The notes: generated by a model from the sequence alone, not told the origin. A stretch of 64,000 nucleotides of DNA from Heterohyrax brucei (GCA_028571685.1 CM053143.1:136558829-136622828); one strand, 5' to 3'. Positions 1 through 11,780 are shown, counted from the stretch's first letter. Program-made: numbers and translations.

Positions 1-1027
1 CACTTCCTTTGACTATTTTCAGTTTTTAGCCCCACAGCTTCTAGAATACATCTGTTTTTAGAAAATATTGTCATGTTTTCAAAATGCTTCTCCTGCTACC
101 AATGAAATATTTAGTATTATCATTCACCTGAGCCTTATTCAATAATTTAACTGATCTACCTAAGGAAATTTGGACATTGTCCTAAGGGATAGAACACAAA
201 GGGATAGACACCTTAAGGGGAAAATTCTGAGAAATACTCAAGGTCTTGAGAGTTATATGTGTGAATGTAAGTATTCTTTTTTCCTTCTCATTTTCCACTT
301 AGAGCACTTATTATCATAACACATTAGTCATTTATTTCTCTATGTCAGCTTGAGTTATTTCTGTTACTGAGTGGTGCATTTAGTCTTCAAATGCATTGTA
401 TTATTTATAAATGGTGATCTTACAATGGCATCATCACCTACATTTGTGACCACTTATCAATAAGAAACCTTCATTCGGCCTCTCTCTTTGCAGAGATATC
501 ACCATCATTCTTTATATTTGGAATACCTCAGGGCCACAATAACCCACATCAAATTGTGTTAAAGTAATGGCAGCATATCCTGCCAACCTGGAGATGCCTG
601 GGTGGAATTAGCTTTATCTTCTTTCAGAAGGTTAAATGTTTGATGAACAACATAATACACCAGAAGAGGTAGTGTGTATAAATATACTTTGTAAACTACA
701 GAATATTTGGTCATTGTTGCAGCAGTGATAGGCTGATCAGAATAGAGTTTTACTCTGTTTTGAGTGTTTTGAAGAGTCTCTATTCTAGAGTTTCTACACA
801 CTGAATGTTTGTTGAGTAAATGGATGATTGAATCAATAGCTATGAGCTGTCTTCCTGTACACCTTGCAAATCTTAGGTTACTATTATAAAACTATTATGA
901 AGACCAAAATAATGAACCTGTAGATGATGACAGGCTGCTAACTGAGAGAAGACAGCTTGTTAGCAGTATGTCATAAACTCTTGGGACTGTTTGTGGGTGA
1001 TTGAGAATTGGCTATACTTGTGTTTGT
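1..1027. other. No recognised feature (AT-rich, single-copy-looking)
   Basis: I see no exon, RNA gene or clear repeat here. The stretch around 770-835 ends in an 'aatgtttgttgagtaaatgg' string that resembles an L2 or MIR 3' tail, but the match is too short to call. Confidence 0.4.
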
Positions 1028-1467
1028 CTGGGCAAGTACAGATAAAACAAATTTCCACTTTCCATGCAGTAGACATAGATTTCATTCCTGTCCAACTCAC
1101 GTGATAGAGTATAACCATCTCTCAGTACAGGTTCACGTGTTGCTATGATGCTGAATAGGTCTCAGCAGAGCTCCCAGACTAAGATAGACTAGAAAGGAAG
1201 GTTGGACAATCTATTTCTGAAAATCAGCTCAATTACTTAGAACATGTCATTAGGAAAGACCAATTGCTAAAAAAAGAACATCCAGTTGGTAAAGTAGAGA
1301 GTCAGTGAAGGCCAGGGAGGCCCTTGGTGAGATTGGCTGACACAGTGGCCTCAACAATGAACTCAAACAGGGTAACAATCATGAAGATGATGTCAGATCA
1401 GGCAACGTGTTGTTCTGTCATATAGGCTATCCCTATGAGTCAGAGCCTACTAAATGACAACTAAAAA
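1028..1467 (+). mobile_element. tRNA-headed, RTE-derived SINE
   Basis: The first 75 bases or so align by eye with a degenerate tRNA-Gly-like head as in the copies at 8,902 and 49,804. It is followed by the 5' end of the local RTE family ('gttgctatgatgctg' at about 1,140, 'agactaagatagactag' near 1,172) and then jumps to the RTE 3' end (about 1,240 onward), closing with the family 3' tail 'tatgagtcagagcc' near 1,433. This makes it an internally deleted, non-autonomous RTE rider. Confidence 0.65.
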
Positions 1468-1833
1468 TGATTCTCCCCATGTGACAATTTAATAGTTCCA
1501 AAAGGGACTCTGACACAATCTGATGCTTATAACTTCAAGTACCATGAACAGATGAAAGCTGTCAAAAGCTGGTCCTAAACTTGGACCCAAAACTCAAACT
1601 CCTCCCATACATACTACCAGGATTGCTGCAGGTGAGTTTACACACAGAGAAGTTGTCTCTTCATTTCTGGACTTGCACTGGTATCTGAGCTCTGCTAGCT
1701 TATTTATCCTATCATTCACCATAACCTTCCCAAACTTCAGCATAGTTTTTGTGTTCTTGTTTTACAGAGGGAATGATTTCATTAACTTCTTAAAATTCAT
1801 GATGAAACATATGATCAAAATTGTTATCTGCTT

Positions 1834-3514
1834 TGATATGATTGTATATGCAGAGAATACCAAAGAATCCATAAGGAAACTACACAAACTGATAGAAGAG
1901 TTTGGCAAAGTCTCAGCATACAAGATAAATATTAGTAAATTGGTAGGATTCCTTTATACCAACAACGAGATTATTAAGGAAGAAATCACCAAATCAATAC
2001 CATTTACCATAGCCCCTAAGAAGATAAAATACCTAGGAATAAATCTAACCAGAGAAATAACAGACCTTTACAAAGAGAACTACAAACTCTTACTACAAGA
2101 AACAATGAGAGAGAGTTACATAAATGGAGAAACCTACCCTGCTCATGGATAGGAAGATTTAGTATTGTGAAAACATCTATTTTACCCAAAGCAATCTACT
2201 TATATAATGCAATCCAAATACAGGTTCCAGTGACATTTTTTAATCAGGTGGAGGAACAAATTACCAAATTTGTCTGGAAAGGGAAGAAGCCAGGTAAGTA
2301 AAGCATTACTAAAGAAGGAGAACACACCGGGACGCCTCTCATTACCCGGCCTTAGAACCTATTACACTGTCACAGTAGTCAAAACAGCCTGGTACTGGTA
2401 CAAAAACAGACAGATAGATCAGTGGAACATAGTCGAGATCCCAGAGATGACATTATCTGCCTATGAACAGTTGATATTCGACAAAGGCCCTAAGACATTA
2501 AACAGCGGTAAAAACAATCTCTTCAACAAATAGTGCTGGCAAAATTGGATATCTATCTGCACTAAATTAAAATAAGACCCATATCTTACACCTTATACAA
2601 AAACCAACTCAAAATGGATAAAAGATCTAAATATCAAATATAAAACAATAAAGCTCATCCAAGAATAAGTAGAAACAACAATGGAAAGTTTAACACACAA
2701 CATAGACAGACTTAAAAATCTGTCAAACCACAAACAACAGAAGAGAAAATAGATAAATGGGAACCACTAAGAATCAATCACTTTTGCTCATCCAAAGACT
2801 TCATTAACAGAATTAAAAGGCCACCCACAGAATGGGAAAAAATATTTGGCAACTCTACGTCAGAGTGATGTCTGATCTCTAACATCTAGAAGGTACTACA
2901 AAATATCAATAAGAAAAAGATAAATTATCCATTTAAGGAGATGGGCAAAGGAAATGGACAGACACTTCTCTAAAGAGGAAGTCCAGGCAGCCAAAAAACA
3001 TGTGCGGACATGCTCACGATCATTAGCTATTAAAGAAATTCAAATCAAAGCAACAATGAGATAGCATCTCACCCCAACAAGGTTGGCCATGATCCAAAAG
3101 ACACAAAACAACAAAGGCTGGAGAGGCTGTGGAGAGATTGGAACTCTCCTACGCTGTTGGTGCAACTGAAAAATGCTGCCACTTCTTTGGAACGCAATCT
3201 GGCACTATCTTAAAAAAATGGATCTAGATATACCATTTGACCCAGTAATTCCACTGCTTGGAATATATCCTATAGCATCAAGGCCATTCACACCAACTGA
3301 TACATGCACACAAATTTTCAGCATAGCACAGTCCACAATAGCAAAAAGATGGAATCAACCCAGATGCCCAACAACGGAAGAATGGATAGGTAAACTATGG
3401 TATAGATACTCAGTGGAACATTATGCAATAATAAAGAACAGCAATGATAGCAGGAAACGTCTCTTAACCTGGTTTCAACTGGAGGGCATTATGTTGAGTG
3501 AAAGTAGTCAGTAA
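1834..3514 (+). pseudogene. L1 ORF2 remnant (RT end and C-terminal domain)
   Basis: L1 ORF2 encodes endonuclease and reverse transcriptase for retrotransposition. Translation from about 1,835 gives 'DMIVYAEN', the residues just after the first Asp of the catalytic FADD box, so the insertion truncated the gene inside its active site. Next come the 'KIKYLGINL' block (about 2,017) and, after frame changes and stops, the C-terminal 'DLDIPFDPVIPLLGIYPI' block (3,222-3,275). The reading frame is broken several times (for example a stop at 2,150 and a new frame from 3,173). It cannot make a working protein. Confidence 0.85.
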
Positions 3515-4539
3515 CAGAAGGACTAATGTTGTATGAGACCCCTATGATAAGAACTTAAAAGCAGACTCATGCATAACAGAAAAGACTCTTTGATGGCTGC
3601 AAGGACGGGGAGGGCAGGAGGGCAAGGGAGGAGGGTTTAGATTAGATAATTGTTAGAGATTTGGTTGGGTGAAATTGGTGACAGCACACATTAGTAGGAA
3701 GGTCAATATTAACCAGACTTCAACCCAACTTGTGTACTCCTCCCATCTTAACCCAATATCGCAAGGACAGAGTAGCTGGGGCAGGTGGCCGGGGACCATG
3801 CTCTCAGGGGAAATTGAGGCCAACTGGCACAACTAACATTTTGCTAAATAGGACTCTCTGCACCCCACATCGGCAAGTGGCATCTGGGGTCTTAAAAGCT
3901 GCTGTATGAGGGTACAGCAAATGGTCCCAACTTAACAGGAATGGATGATCACCGAGGTCGGTAATGACATGGGGGAGAGAGAATCCAGAAGACAAAGAGA
4001 CTTGCATGAGTGGGTGTCTACATCGACTTGTGACCAGAAAAATCAGCCTGACCATCACCAGTGATAGCCATGATGGAGCTTACAAAGTTAAGTCTCACTG
4101 GCAACACAAGAATCAGAAGGGGTGCACCCTGAGATCTCCACTAAAAGACCGCAATTGATGGTCCAGCAGTTTCGAGTTGCCCGGGGAGCATGGCCCCTGG
4201 CCCTGATGCTGCCCCTGTCCATAAATCATAATGAAGTTCAACTTTTCGGACTGCAATGGATTGGACTCGGTGATGCAGAGTGACTGTATATTGTGGGTAC
4301 TTTATGGTTCTAGGCATCTATAGGATGTCGTCCTGTTGACCTCTTACTGGAGGAAGAGGAATGGGTGGAGAGGAGGGGATAGGAGATTGTTGGGAGGTAG
4401 GACATGTATGGAGCAGAGAGGAGGGGTATGCTGTCACTGGGCAGGAAGAGCAGTGGGAGCTGCATATAGGTGAGCATGCAAATTTATATGGGAATGTACA
4501 TTTTCATTCAGTCATAATAAAAAAGAAGAAAGAAAAGAA
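1834..4539 (+). mobile_element. L1 (LINE-1), 5'-truncated, with 3' UTR
   Basis: About 2.7 kb of L1 3' half: the end of the ORF2 reverse transcriptase region, the C-terminal domain, and an afrotherian-type 3' UTR (3,600-4,515) that shares phrases with the tails at 29,600-30,500 and 47,940-48,930, such as 'tctggggtcttaaaagct'. It closes in an A-rich tail at 4,516-4,539. The 10-mer 'ttatctgctt' lies at 1,824-1,833 and again at 4,540-4,549, a target-site duplication that fixes both ends. Confidence 0.88.
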
Positions 4540-4633
4540 TTATCTGCTTCATTATTCCAGTGTATCTTTCTCCTCTACCATTTCGTTTAGTTTCTTTCTT
4601 TTTTATTTCACATTTTTATTTACTTTTTTATAG

Positions 4634-5480
4634 TTTCCTTTTGTTGTTATTGTTAGGTGTTGTCAAGTTTGTTCCCACTCGAAGTGACCATATGTACAAC
4701 AAAACATAACACTGTCCAGTTCTGTACCATCGTCATGATTGTTGTTATATTCAAGCCCATTGTTGTAGCCCCTGCATCAATTTATCTCATTGAGGATCTA
4801 TCCCCCTTTTCACTGACCGTCTACTTTACCAAGTGTAAAGTACTTCTCCAGGGACTGGTCCCTCCTGATAACATGTCCATAGCATGAGACAAAGTCTCAC
4901 CATCCTTGCTTCTAAGGAACAATCTGGTGGTACTTCTTCCAAGACAAATTTGTTTGTTCTTTTGGCAGTCCACTGTATATTTACTATTTACCAACACCAT
5001 AATTCAAAGGCATCAGTTCTTCTTTTGTCTTCATCATCCAGCTTTCACATATGTATGAGGCAATTGAAAACATCATGGCTTGGATCAGGTTCACCTTAGT
5101 CCTAAAAGTGACATCTTTGCTTTTGAACACTCTGAAGAGGTCTTCAGCAGCAGATTTGCCTAATGTAATATGTCATTTGACTTCTTGAGTGCTGCTTCCA
5201 TCAGCAGTGATTATGGATCCAAGTAAAATGAAGTCAATCTTTTCTTTTTCTGTGTTTCTCATGATGCTGCTTATTGGTCCAGTTGTGAAGATTTTTGTTT
5301 TCTTTATGTTAAGGTGTAATCCGTACCAACACTGTGCTCTTTGACTTTCATCACTGTTTCAAGTCCTTTTCAGTTTCAGCAAGCAAGGTTGTGTCTTTAG
5401 CGTATCTCAGGTTATTGATCAATCTTCCACTAATCCTGAAGCCACATTCTTCTTCATATAGTCCAACTTATTGAATTGTA
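4634..5480 (-). mobile_element. RTE/BovB-class LINE, 3' part of ORF2
   Basis: Read on the minus strand this matches the + copy at about 41,350-42,160 block for block: the stretch around 5,230-5,285 is the complement of the region encoding 'KTKILTTGPISN', and 4,985-5,060 covers the 'YACES'-like segment. The 3' end faces left with a short GTT-type run at about 4,640-4,650. The reading frame is broken; the 5' end is missing beyond about 5,480. Confidence 0.82.
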
Positions 5481-5865
5481 CCAGTTGTATTTCTGTGAAT
5501 AGTATCAATTTCAATTTCACAGTTGTGATAGTGTTACTATAGTTATGTAGAATCTTAAATTAGAGGAGAAAGGGGGCATTTGACCTCTGTGCACAATTTT
5601 TCCCCCACTTTCTGTGAGACTGTAATTATTTTTTAAAAATCCTATCCAGTAGATCACAAATTGGAGTTTTAGGTGATGATCAGCAATATGTGAGGGAGAC
5701 CCATGGCAAAGCTTTAAGAGTAGAAAAATACTTTGTTATATAGTATCAAAGGCTTATCTCATACGGTCCATTTTCAAAAAGAAATTAAAGTATAGCCTAC
5801 GTACAGTAAATGCACAAATCTTAGTATAGAACTTGGCAAATCTGTGCACTCTCTCTCTCCCACCT
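5481..5865. other. No recognised feature
   Basis: AT-rich DNA between the RTE copy and a SINE. Nothing coding or repetitive was recognised. Confidence 0.4.
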
Positions 5866-6037
5866 AACCAAAACCCAAAACCAAATCCACTGCTGTTGAG
5901 TCAATTCCTACTCATAGCAACCCTATAGACTGAGTAGCACTGCCCCATAGAGTTTCCAAAGAGTGTCTGACTGATTTGAACCGTCAACCTTTTGGTTAGC
6001 AGAAGTAGCACTTAGCCACCATGCCCTCGGGATTTCC
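5866..6037 (-). mobile_element. AfroSINE, type A
   Basis: Reverse-oriented tRNA-derived SINE. Diagnostic blocks in order are the complement of the 'gagtcggaatcgactc' tail (about 5,895), of 'ggggcagttctactctg' (about 5,940) and of the head 'ctaaccaaaaggt' (about 5,988). Confidence 0.88.
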
Positions 6038-6302
6038 TCACCACCTAAAGGTATTCATTTTCCCGGCTGCTATCACATTGTGGCTCAGTGATTACTACAG
6101 GTATTAGGTTAAGTAATTTTGCTAAATAGCTCATGTTTGTTCATATGTATTAGTACCTCCAGTACTGCTCTGGGAAAGAAAATGGAAATAAATTTGTTGA
6201 TGCTTTTGAGAACCCTGGTTACAAAGAAAGAGAAGGAAAAGGAGCACAGCATAGGAAGTAGCACTTCTAAAAAGAACATTGAAACGTACTTGTCCCCCAC
6301 TG

Positions 6303-6492
6303 GAATCCCTGAGTAGTGCAAATGTTTAACACACTAGGCTGCAAGTGGGAAAATCAGTGGGTCAAGTCCACCTGAGGTGCAGTGAATGAAAGGCCTGGAG
6401 GTCTACTTCCAACAGATCACAGCCTTGGCAGTCCGATGGGGCTCAGCTCTACTCTGGCACACATGGGGTCACCGTGAGTCAGACAACTGGTA
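6303..6492 (+). mobile_element. AfroSINE, type B (with 'aaaggcctgg' block)
   Basis: This is the longer SINE form seen throughout the window. It has a tRNA-like head, then 'aaaggcctggaggtctactt' (about 6,389), then 'cacatggggtcaccgtgagtc' shortened here to the block at 6,461-6,481. Confidence 0.8.
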
Positions 6493-7352
6493 ACTGTTAC
6501 TTCCCACTATCCAAGACCTACCTTCAGCAGGTTTAGCTAAAGCTGATGAAGCAGCCCTGATGTCCCAGGCTCTGCTCAATGTAGTGTCACACACACAGTA
6601 TCTTATTTCACTGTATTCTGCTGCTAGTTGTTGCCCATAATGCCCATGCCACACTTAATTTATCATCTACTCAAAAAAAACAAAAAAAAATGTACCACTG
6701 CAAAAGCCTCCTCAACCAGTAGAAAGGATAGTCAGTAAGTGCTGAGGATGTTAGGGAGCCATTACAATTTGAGACACCAAGTTCAATGAGCAGCCAGATG
6801 CAGACAGAACCACAACAAGCTCAGTAAGCCTTCTTGGCCTTTTTCGTTGCCTGTCATTCAGCGCCAAAGATATCCAACAACTTGTCTGGGGCCTGAAACC
6901 TCTGTTCTTTTCAGTCTTCGAAACGTGGCAGAAGAACTTAATACAGCTAATACAGAGGAACAAGTTGCTCAAGCTGTTATTTATTTATACTGACTAGGGA
7001 CATACCCTTCTTAGTGGCAAGTGATTGGATGACCTCAGGAATGAAGTCAAGCTTCTCATCCTTGAATAAATATTTAAAACTAAGGAAGTACAGATAATAC
7101 TGAGTGGAATTATCCATTCTTTAAACTTCCTGTGGTTCATTACTAGGTGCACTTGACCGTAAAGGCACAGGATCTAAAGCCAGGAAGAGCCAAGCAAGAC
7201 ATCATTATCTGAGTGCAAAGGCAGCCACTAGAGCAAAGGTTCCCGAGGACTGGACTGTGACCCCTCTTGCTTGGTGATGGGCACCCATGATTTGTATCAG
7301 TCAAAGTTCTGGCAAAAGACCAGAAACCACATCGAAGCGAAGTAGTAGGAAG
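6493..7352. other. No recognised feature
   Basis: There is an A-rich run at 6,674-6,690. Short open frames exist on both strands but none resembles a known protein. No repeat family was recognised. Confidence 0.4.
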
Positions 7353-7785
7353 GCAGTTGCCATCAAGTTGATTTGATCGCCTGGTAACCTTACTGGAGTT
7401 GCTCTCTCTCTCACATCATCCTTACAACTGCTAGCATGTTGAGCACCTTGTTGTGACTGTTCTGCCAATCTACCCACAGAGGCTCCTCCTCACTTTGCTA
7501 AACATGATGTCTTCCTCTGGTGACTGACCCCTCCTCATGATGTGTCCAAACAAGAGAGTCAGCCAAGGTTGCTGTGATCCACAGGGTTTTCATTGGCTCA
7601 TTTCTGGAAGTGGCTCACCGGACCTTTCTTCCCAGTCTGTGATAGTCTGAAAGCTTCATAGAAACCTGTCCATCATGGGGACCCTCCCGATATTTGACAT
7701 AGCAGTGGCAAAGTTGCCGTCATCATAGCAACACTAAGCCACCATAGTCTCACAGACTAACAGACAAGTGGTAGAACTGAAGCAG
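7353..7785 (-). mobile_element. RTE-derived SINE, antisense
   Basis: The right end (7,600-7,755) is the complement of the RTE 5' end: 'agtctgtgatagtctg' corresponds to the 'cagactaagacagact' block, and 'taagccaccat' is the complement of the 'ggtggctt' start. The left part (7,495-7,560) matches the RTE 3' region around 'tgatgtgtccaa'. It has the same fused 5'-end plus 3'-end layout as the copy at 1,028. Divergence is high. Confidence 0.6.
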
Positions 7786-7917
7786 TAAAAAAAAGGCTTA
7801 ATAAAAAGCTATTTAGAACAGTGTAGAGATGGTTATGGGACAGTAGCAAGGGAAGCTGAGGCACCCAGCTGTAGCTAATATCGCACCTAGGCCCATAGGC
7901 AGAAGGCGAAGGAGCTG

Positions 7918-8545
7918 TATCAGTGTCCTGAGGCTCCCTTCACACAGTACCACAGATTGGGTGGCTTGTGAGAGCAGAAATTTATTGTCTCAGAGTTTGG
8001 AGGATGATCTAACCTGACGTGTTATTGTCTCAGAGTTCAGGGGATGATCTGACTCGATTTGTTGCCATTGTCGATTCCTACTCATAGCAACCTTAGAGGG
8101 CAGAGGAGAATTGCCCCATAGTTTCCAAGGAGTGCCTGGTGGATTCGAACTGCAGACCTTTGTGATGAGCAGCTGTTGCACTTAACCACTATGCCACTAG
8201 GATTTCCATAGGATTCCCAGATCAGGGTGTCAGCCATGTTGACTCTTTCTGAGGTCTCCGAGTAGGAACCTGTTTCATACTTCTCTCCTAGCTTGGAGCG
8301 ATGACCTGCTTCCTTGCTTTGCAGACCATTTTAGTATCTCCCTCTGTCTTCCCCTGGCTGTTTTCCCTCTGTGTCTCTCTGTCTCTTCTCCTCTTTTATA
8401 AGGACACCACTCAGATTAGGACACAGCCTATTCCAATATGACCCGTGTTAACTGATAACATCTTCAAAGACCCTATTTCCAAACAAGGTCACATTCATGG
8501 GTACCAGGGGTTAAGACGGGGAATAGAATCCAATCCATAAAAATG
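7918..8545 (-). mobile_element. MaLR-type LTR (MST/THE1-like), split by a SINE
   Basis: On the minus strand this reads as a MaLR-type LTR: 'ataggctgtgtcctaatctg' (8,409-8,430 complement), 'tataaaagag', and the complement of the R/U5-like end at 7,930-7,985 ('gaaatttattgtctcagagtt'). A type A SINE sits inside (8,056-8,207). A 40-bp tandem duplication lies at 7,982-8,061. No internal retroviral genes are present, so this is a solo LTR. Confidence 0.65.
8056..8207 (-). mobile_element. AfroSINE, type A, inside the LTR
   Basis: It shows the complement of the tail ('gttgccattgtcgattcc'), of the middle ('attgccccatagtttcc') and of the head ('cttaaccactatgccac'). It is younger than the LTR it interrupts. 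Confidence 0.88.
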
Positions 8546-8901
8546 TGGTTTACAAAGCTCATAGAGAGCCATTGAGAAAGACTGACAGAGGAATGAAAAC
8601 AACCCCAAATACCCCAGCCTCTCACTTCAGCTCCTGTCATTCTTTTCTCCATCTTCCAAACCCAATTTCAAAACAAGATGCGACACACAGGTCCTTGTTC
8701 CTATAGTCCCTAAAGATCAGCCTACCAAAGCACAGGGCAAGGTGGACAGCAGATCTGGTGAGACAGGGTACCTCCCTTTCACTCCTGGCTGTGCAGCTGG
8801 GCCTCCAGGAAGCAGGGCCTGGCCAGTAAGAGGGGCTTCTCTTCTAGTTGGGCATAAGGAAACACAGAAGAAAGAACATGGGTGCTTCCTCCTGAGACAG
8901 G
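8546..8901. other. No recognised feature
   Basis: Overlapping open frames occur on both strands (8,717-8,975), but their translations look like chance and match no family I know. Confidence 0.4.
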
Positions 8902-9193
8902 TCAGTGATGTTTCAGTAGAATTTTCACCTTCAGTGCGGAAGCTCCGGGTTCCTATCCAGCCCACCTGCCTCTAGCACAGCCCGCACTTGCGTCAGTAAG
9001 CACGGGCTTGTGTGTTGCTATGATTCCGAACAAGTGTCCCCAGAGCTTCCAGACTAAGACAGATTAGGAAGGAAGTCTTGGGATCCTTCAGAAAACCAGC
9101 CACTGGAAACCGATGGATTATAACAGCCTGATCCTGCAGTGCCTGGGGTTGCCAGGAGTGAAGGGTTGACTCCATGGCAGCCAACAACACAAA
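8902..9193 (+). mobile_element. tRNA-Gly-headed, RTE-derived SINE
   Basis: 8,902-8,965 aligns with a tRNA-Gly gene: 'ttcagtagaatt' (A-box side), then a B-box-like 'gggttcctatcc' at 8,947-8,958. It passes directly into the RTE 5' end ('gcttgtgtgttgctatgatt' at about 9,006, 'agactaagacagattagga' at 9,051) and a SINE-like 3' tail to 9,193 ('gttgactccatggcag'). Confidence 0.72.
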
Positions 9194-9817
9194 TGCCACC
9201 TCCTAAGAACGTTAGTCCAGGATCACATAGACGGTAAAGGTGGATTTAATCTCCAATTTTCATTTTTTGTTTCTGAACTCCCATGACATCTGCCTGCCCT
9301 ACCTGCCTCCTTGCATAAGATCCCTGCATTCAGTTTTGATGGGAACAATTCTGCTCTATTTGTGGAGGTAACCAGGGTATCACTGGCATCACCATCGTTC
9401 AGTCCATCAGCTGCTTTTGAAATTCTGTTTCACAGAGGCTTTCAAAATAAACCAGGTAGGCACCATTGCTGGCAATACCAAGGCCAGGCAATAGAAACTC
9501 ACACAGTCCTTTAATCCTCCAGCGGTCATTAAGGTGTTTACCTGCAGGTGCATGCAACAGGATGAGGTTGTTTTCAGCAAGATGGTGAGCGGTGAGGGCG
9601 CTGCAGGAGTTGCTAGTTGCAAACTTCTCTCCCTCAGAGAAGTAGTCTCCTCTTTACTTAAAGCAACAGCAGATGCTAGAGACCTTGGAGAAGAGTGGGG
9701 GAGGGGTGGCTCCTGTAATAAAAAATTTTAATAATTGCTTGTCATGGATTTTTTTTTTTTTTTGCATCAATTTTGATTTGCTAAAACACTGTTATCTTGA
9801 GTTCCTTGCCTCACTTT
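9194..9817. other. No recognised feature; T-tract at about 9,750-9,764
   Basis: There is a run of 15 T within otherwise mixed sequence. I saw no exon or repeat. Confidence 0.4.
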
Positions 9818-9991
9818 GGGAGCCCTGGTGGTGCCAATGTTCAAATGCCCAGCTGTTAATGGCTGGAATCCAGCTGCGCTGTGGGAAAAAGACCTGGCCA
9901 TCTGCTTCCTTCAAGCCAACAAAATACAGAGTTCTGCTCTGTCCCACGGCAGCTCCAAGAGTTGGAATCACCTCCACAGCACCCAACAACA
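9818..9991 (+). mobile_element. AfroSINE, divergent
   Basis: It begins 'gggagccctggtggtgccaa', has the 'aaaaagacctggccatctgc' block at about 9,886, and ends in 'gttggaatcacctccacagc'. Confidence 0.82.
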
Positions 9992-10074
9992 GCTCTCACT
10001 CACTTTACAAACTGTTCCTGAGAATCCTTCAGCGAGTTCACTTAGTACAGTTAGACTAGCAGTCAGTTAAAAAA

Positions 10075-10310
10075 AAAAAAATCCCGTTTAACTTGTCAGG
10101 AACACAGCTAGCGCATAACAAAAGGCGCAAGGGTCCATCACTTCCTGGGCGCTGTAAAGCCCGCAGAGGGTCTCAATGACGGGTACTGCAGGGGCGGCTG
10201 TACCACCCCAAAGCTGTGGCTGCGCCTCCCCCAGCCAGGAAGCTCCCTACCAACCGGTGTGCGTTGTGTTCTGAGGAGAAATTTGTGTAACCACGAACGG
10301 GAACTAAAAT
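10075..10310. promoter_or_regulatory. Small CpG-enriched patch (tentative)
   Basis: By eye I count about 12 CpG dinucleotides in roughly 230 bases, clearly above the CpG-poor surroundings, together with higher GC (for example 10,185-10,255). No promoter motif or adjacent exon was recognised. It could be a weakly methylated regulatory element, or simply an unclassified GC-rich repeat. Confidence 0.25.
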
Positions 10311-10769
10311 TCAGGCTATGTAAAAACTTTTTTTTTGTTGTTTTTAATTAAGTCCCACTATTTTACATTTCTCCTGTCCTCTAGTATTTACTCAAAGTGC
10401 TTTTTTAACAAACTGGTCTGACAGAAACTGCTACTACAGGAAGCTGGAGGCCAAAATAAATAACCATGCTAGAAAAAAAAGAAGACACAAGAAAGAACTT
10501 AGGTTCGCTTTTAAAGAGCTGAGCAGGCTTCCAGCGCGTAAAGTGGGAGCGCTCAGCAGTAAATCTGCCCACCTAGCCTTCCTACCACTAAAAAAACCCT
10601 TGTCAGTAAACCTGTCCTACTCCCACCCCCAGCCCGCCCAGACTTGTCATCAAAAGGGTCTGTCCTACTTTAGTGCCAAATCTACGGCTCCAGAGACGAC
10701 AGGCATCACTTGGCATCTCTTCCTCCTTGATTGTCTGGGCAGGGTCTTCACACCAACTGGTGAAACCTA
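10311..10769. other. No recognised feature
   Basis: T- and A-rich runs occur at 10,327-10,337 and 10,471-10,483, and some further CpGs at 10,530-10,555. No gene or repeat was identified. Confidence 0.35.
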
Positions 10770-10930
10770 CCAAAAAACCTGCTGCCATCAAGTTAATTCT
10801 GACTCGTAGTGACCCTATAGGACAGAGTAGAGGTGCCCCATACTGTTTCCAAGGAGCATCTGGTGGATTCGAACTGCCAACCTTTTGCTTAGCAGCTGTA
10901 CCACTTAACCACTACACCACCAAGGTTTCC
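10770..10930 (-). mobile_element. AfroSINE, type A
   Basis: This copy is well preserved. It shows the complement of the tail ('attctgactcgtagtgaccc' region), of 'ggacagagtag' and of the head ('cttaaccactacaccacc'). Confidence 0.9.
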
Positions 10931-10984
10931 AGCAGGTGAAAGAGCATGGTGAACAGAATGTTCAGTGTGCCTGGAGACTCCCTG

Positions 10985-11137
10985 GACAGTGACCTCATGC
11001 GACAGGGCAGAGCCACCCCAGAGTTTTCTAGGCTGTCATCTTTAGGGGAGTAGATTGCCAGGTCTTTCTCCCAAAGCACTCTGGGTAGGTTTGAACCACC
11101 AGCCTTTCAGTTAGCAGCTAAGGGCCACCAGGGCTCC
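10985..11137 (-). mobile_element. AfroSINE, type B
   Basis: It has the complement of the 'aaagacctggcaatctac' block at about 11,050-11,073 and of the head at 11,090-11,137 ('agggccaccagggctcc'). Confidence 0.8.
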
Positions 11138-11234
11138 TTCATAAATGTTTGGTGCAAGTGGATTCTATCAAGTAGCATATTAATAAGGCAGGCAGGAAGG
11201 GAACAGCTCATATGGTTTGAACTGGTATTTCCTT

Positions 11235-11383
11235 GGAAACCCTGGTGGTGTTGTGGTTAAGAGACTAAAAGCTCAGCAGTTCAAATCCACCAGGCACTCC
11301 TTGGAAATCCTACAAGGCAGTTCTACTCTGTCCTATGGGGTCACTATGAGCTGGAATCAACTCAACGGCACTGAGTTTTGGTA
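11235..11383 (+). mobile_element. AfroSINE, type A
   Basis: It starts 'ggaaaccctggtggtgttg', contains 'aggcagttctactctgtcc' and ends 'atcaactcaacggcactgag'. Nearly full length. Confidence 0.9.
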
Positions 11384-11593
11384 TTTTCTCAAACAAAACA
11401 AAGCAACTAAAGCCTGGGTTCTGCTAGTGATCTAAAGACAATGAAGTGTTTAACAATGCCCAAGTCTTGTTGTGCCCTGTCTACATCCCCTCCTTTGCCC
11501 ACAGCTCTCAGTTTGACAGTGGGTACTGCCTGCAAGGCCTTAGTACAAAGGAACCTGCTGGCCTACATCTTAACATGTGCCCTCCCCTGCCAG

Positions 11594-11780
11594 AAGTTCC
11601 TAGGTGGCACAAATGGTTTGCACTCAGCTGTTAACCTCAAGGTTGGCCATTCAAACCCACCCAGCAGTACCACGGAAGAAAAGTCCTAACGATCTTCTTC
11701 CATTAAGAATACAGCCATGAATACCCTATGGAGTACCTAGAATTGCCATGCATGGGAACTGACCTGACAACTAACAGCCA
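11594..11780 (+). mobile_element. AfroSINE, type B
   Basis: It starts 'agttcctaggtggcacaaat', has the 'ggttggccattcaaacccac' block (11,641-11,660) and a tail 'ctgacctgacaactaac'. Confidence 0.78.
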
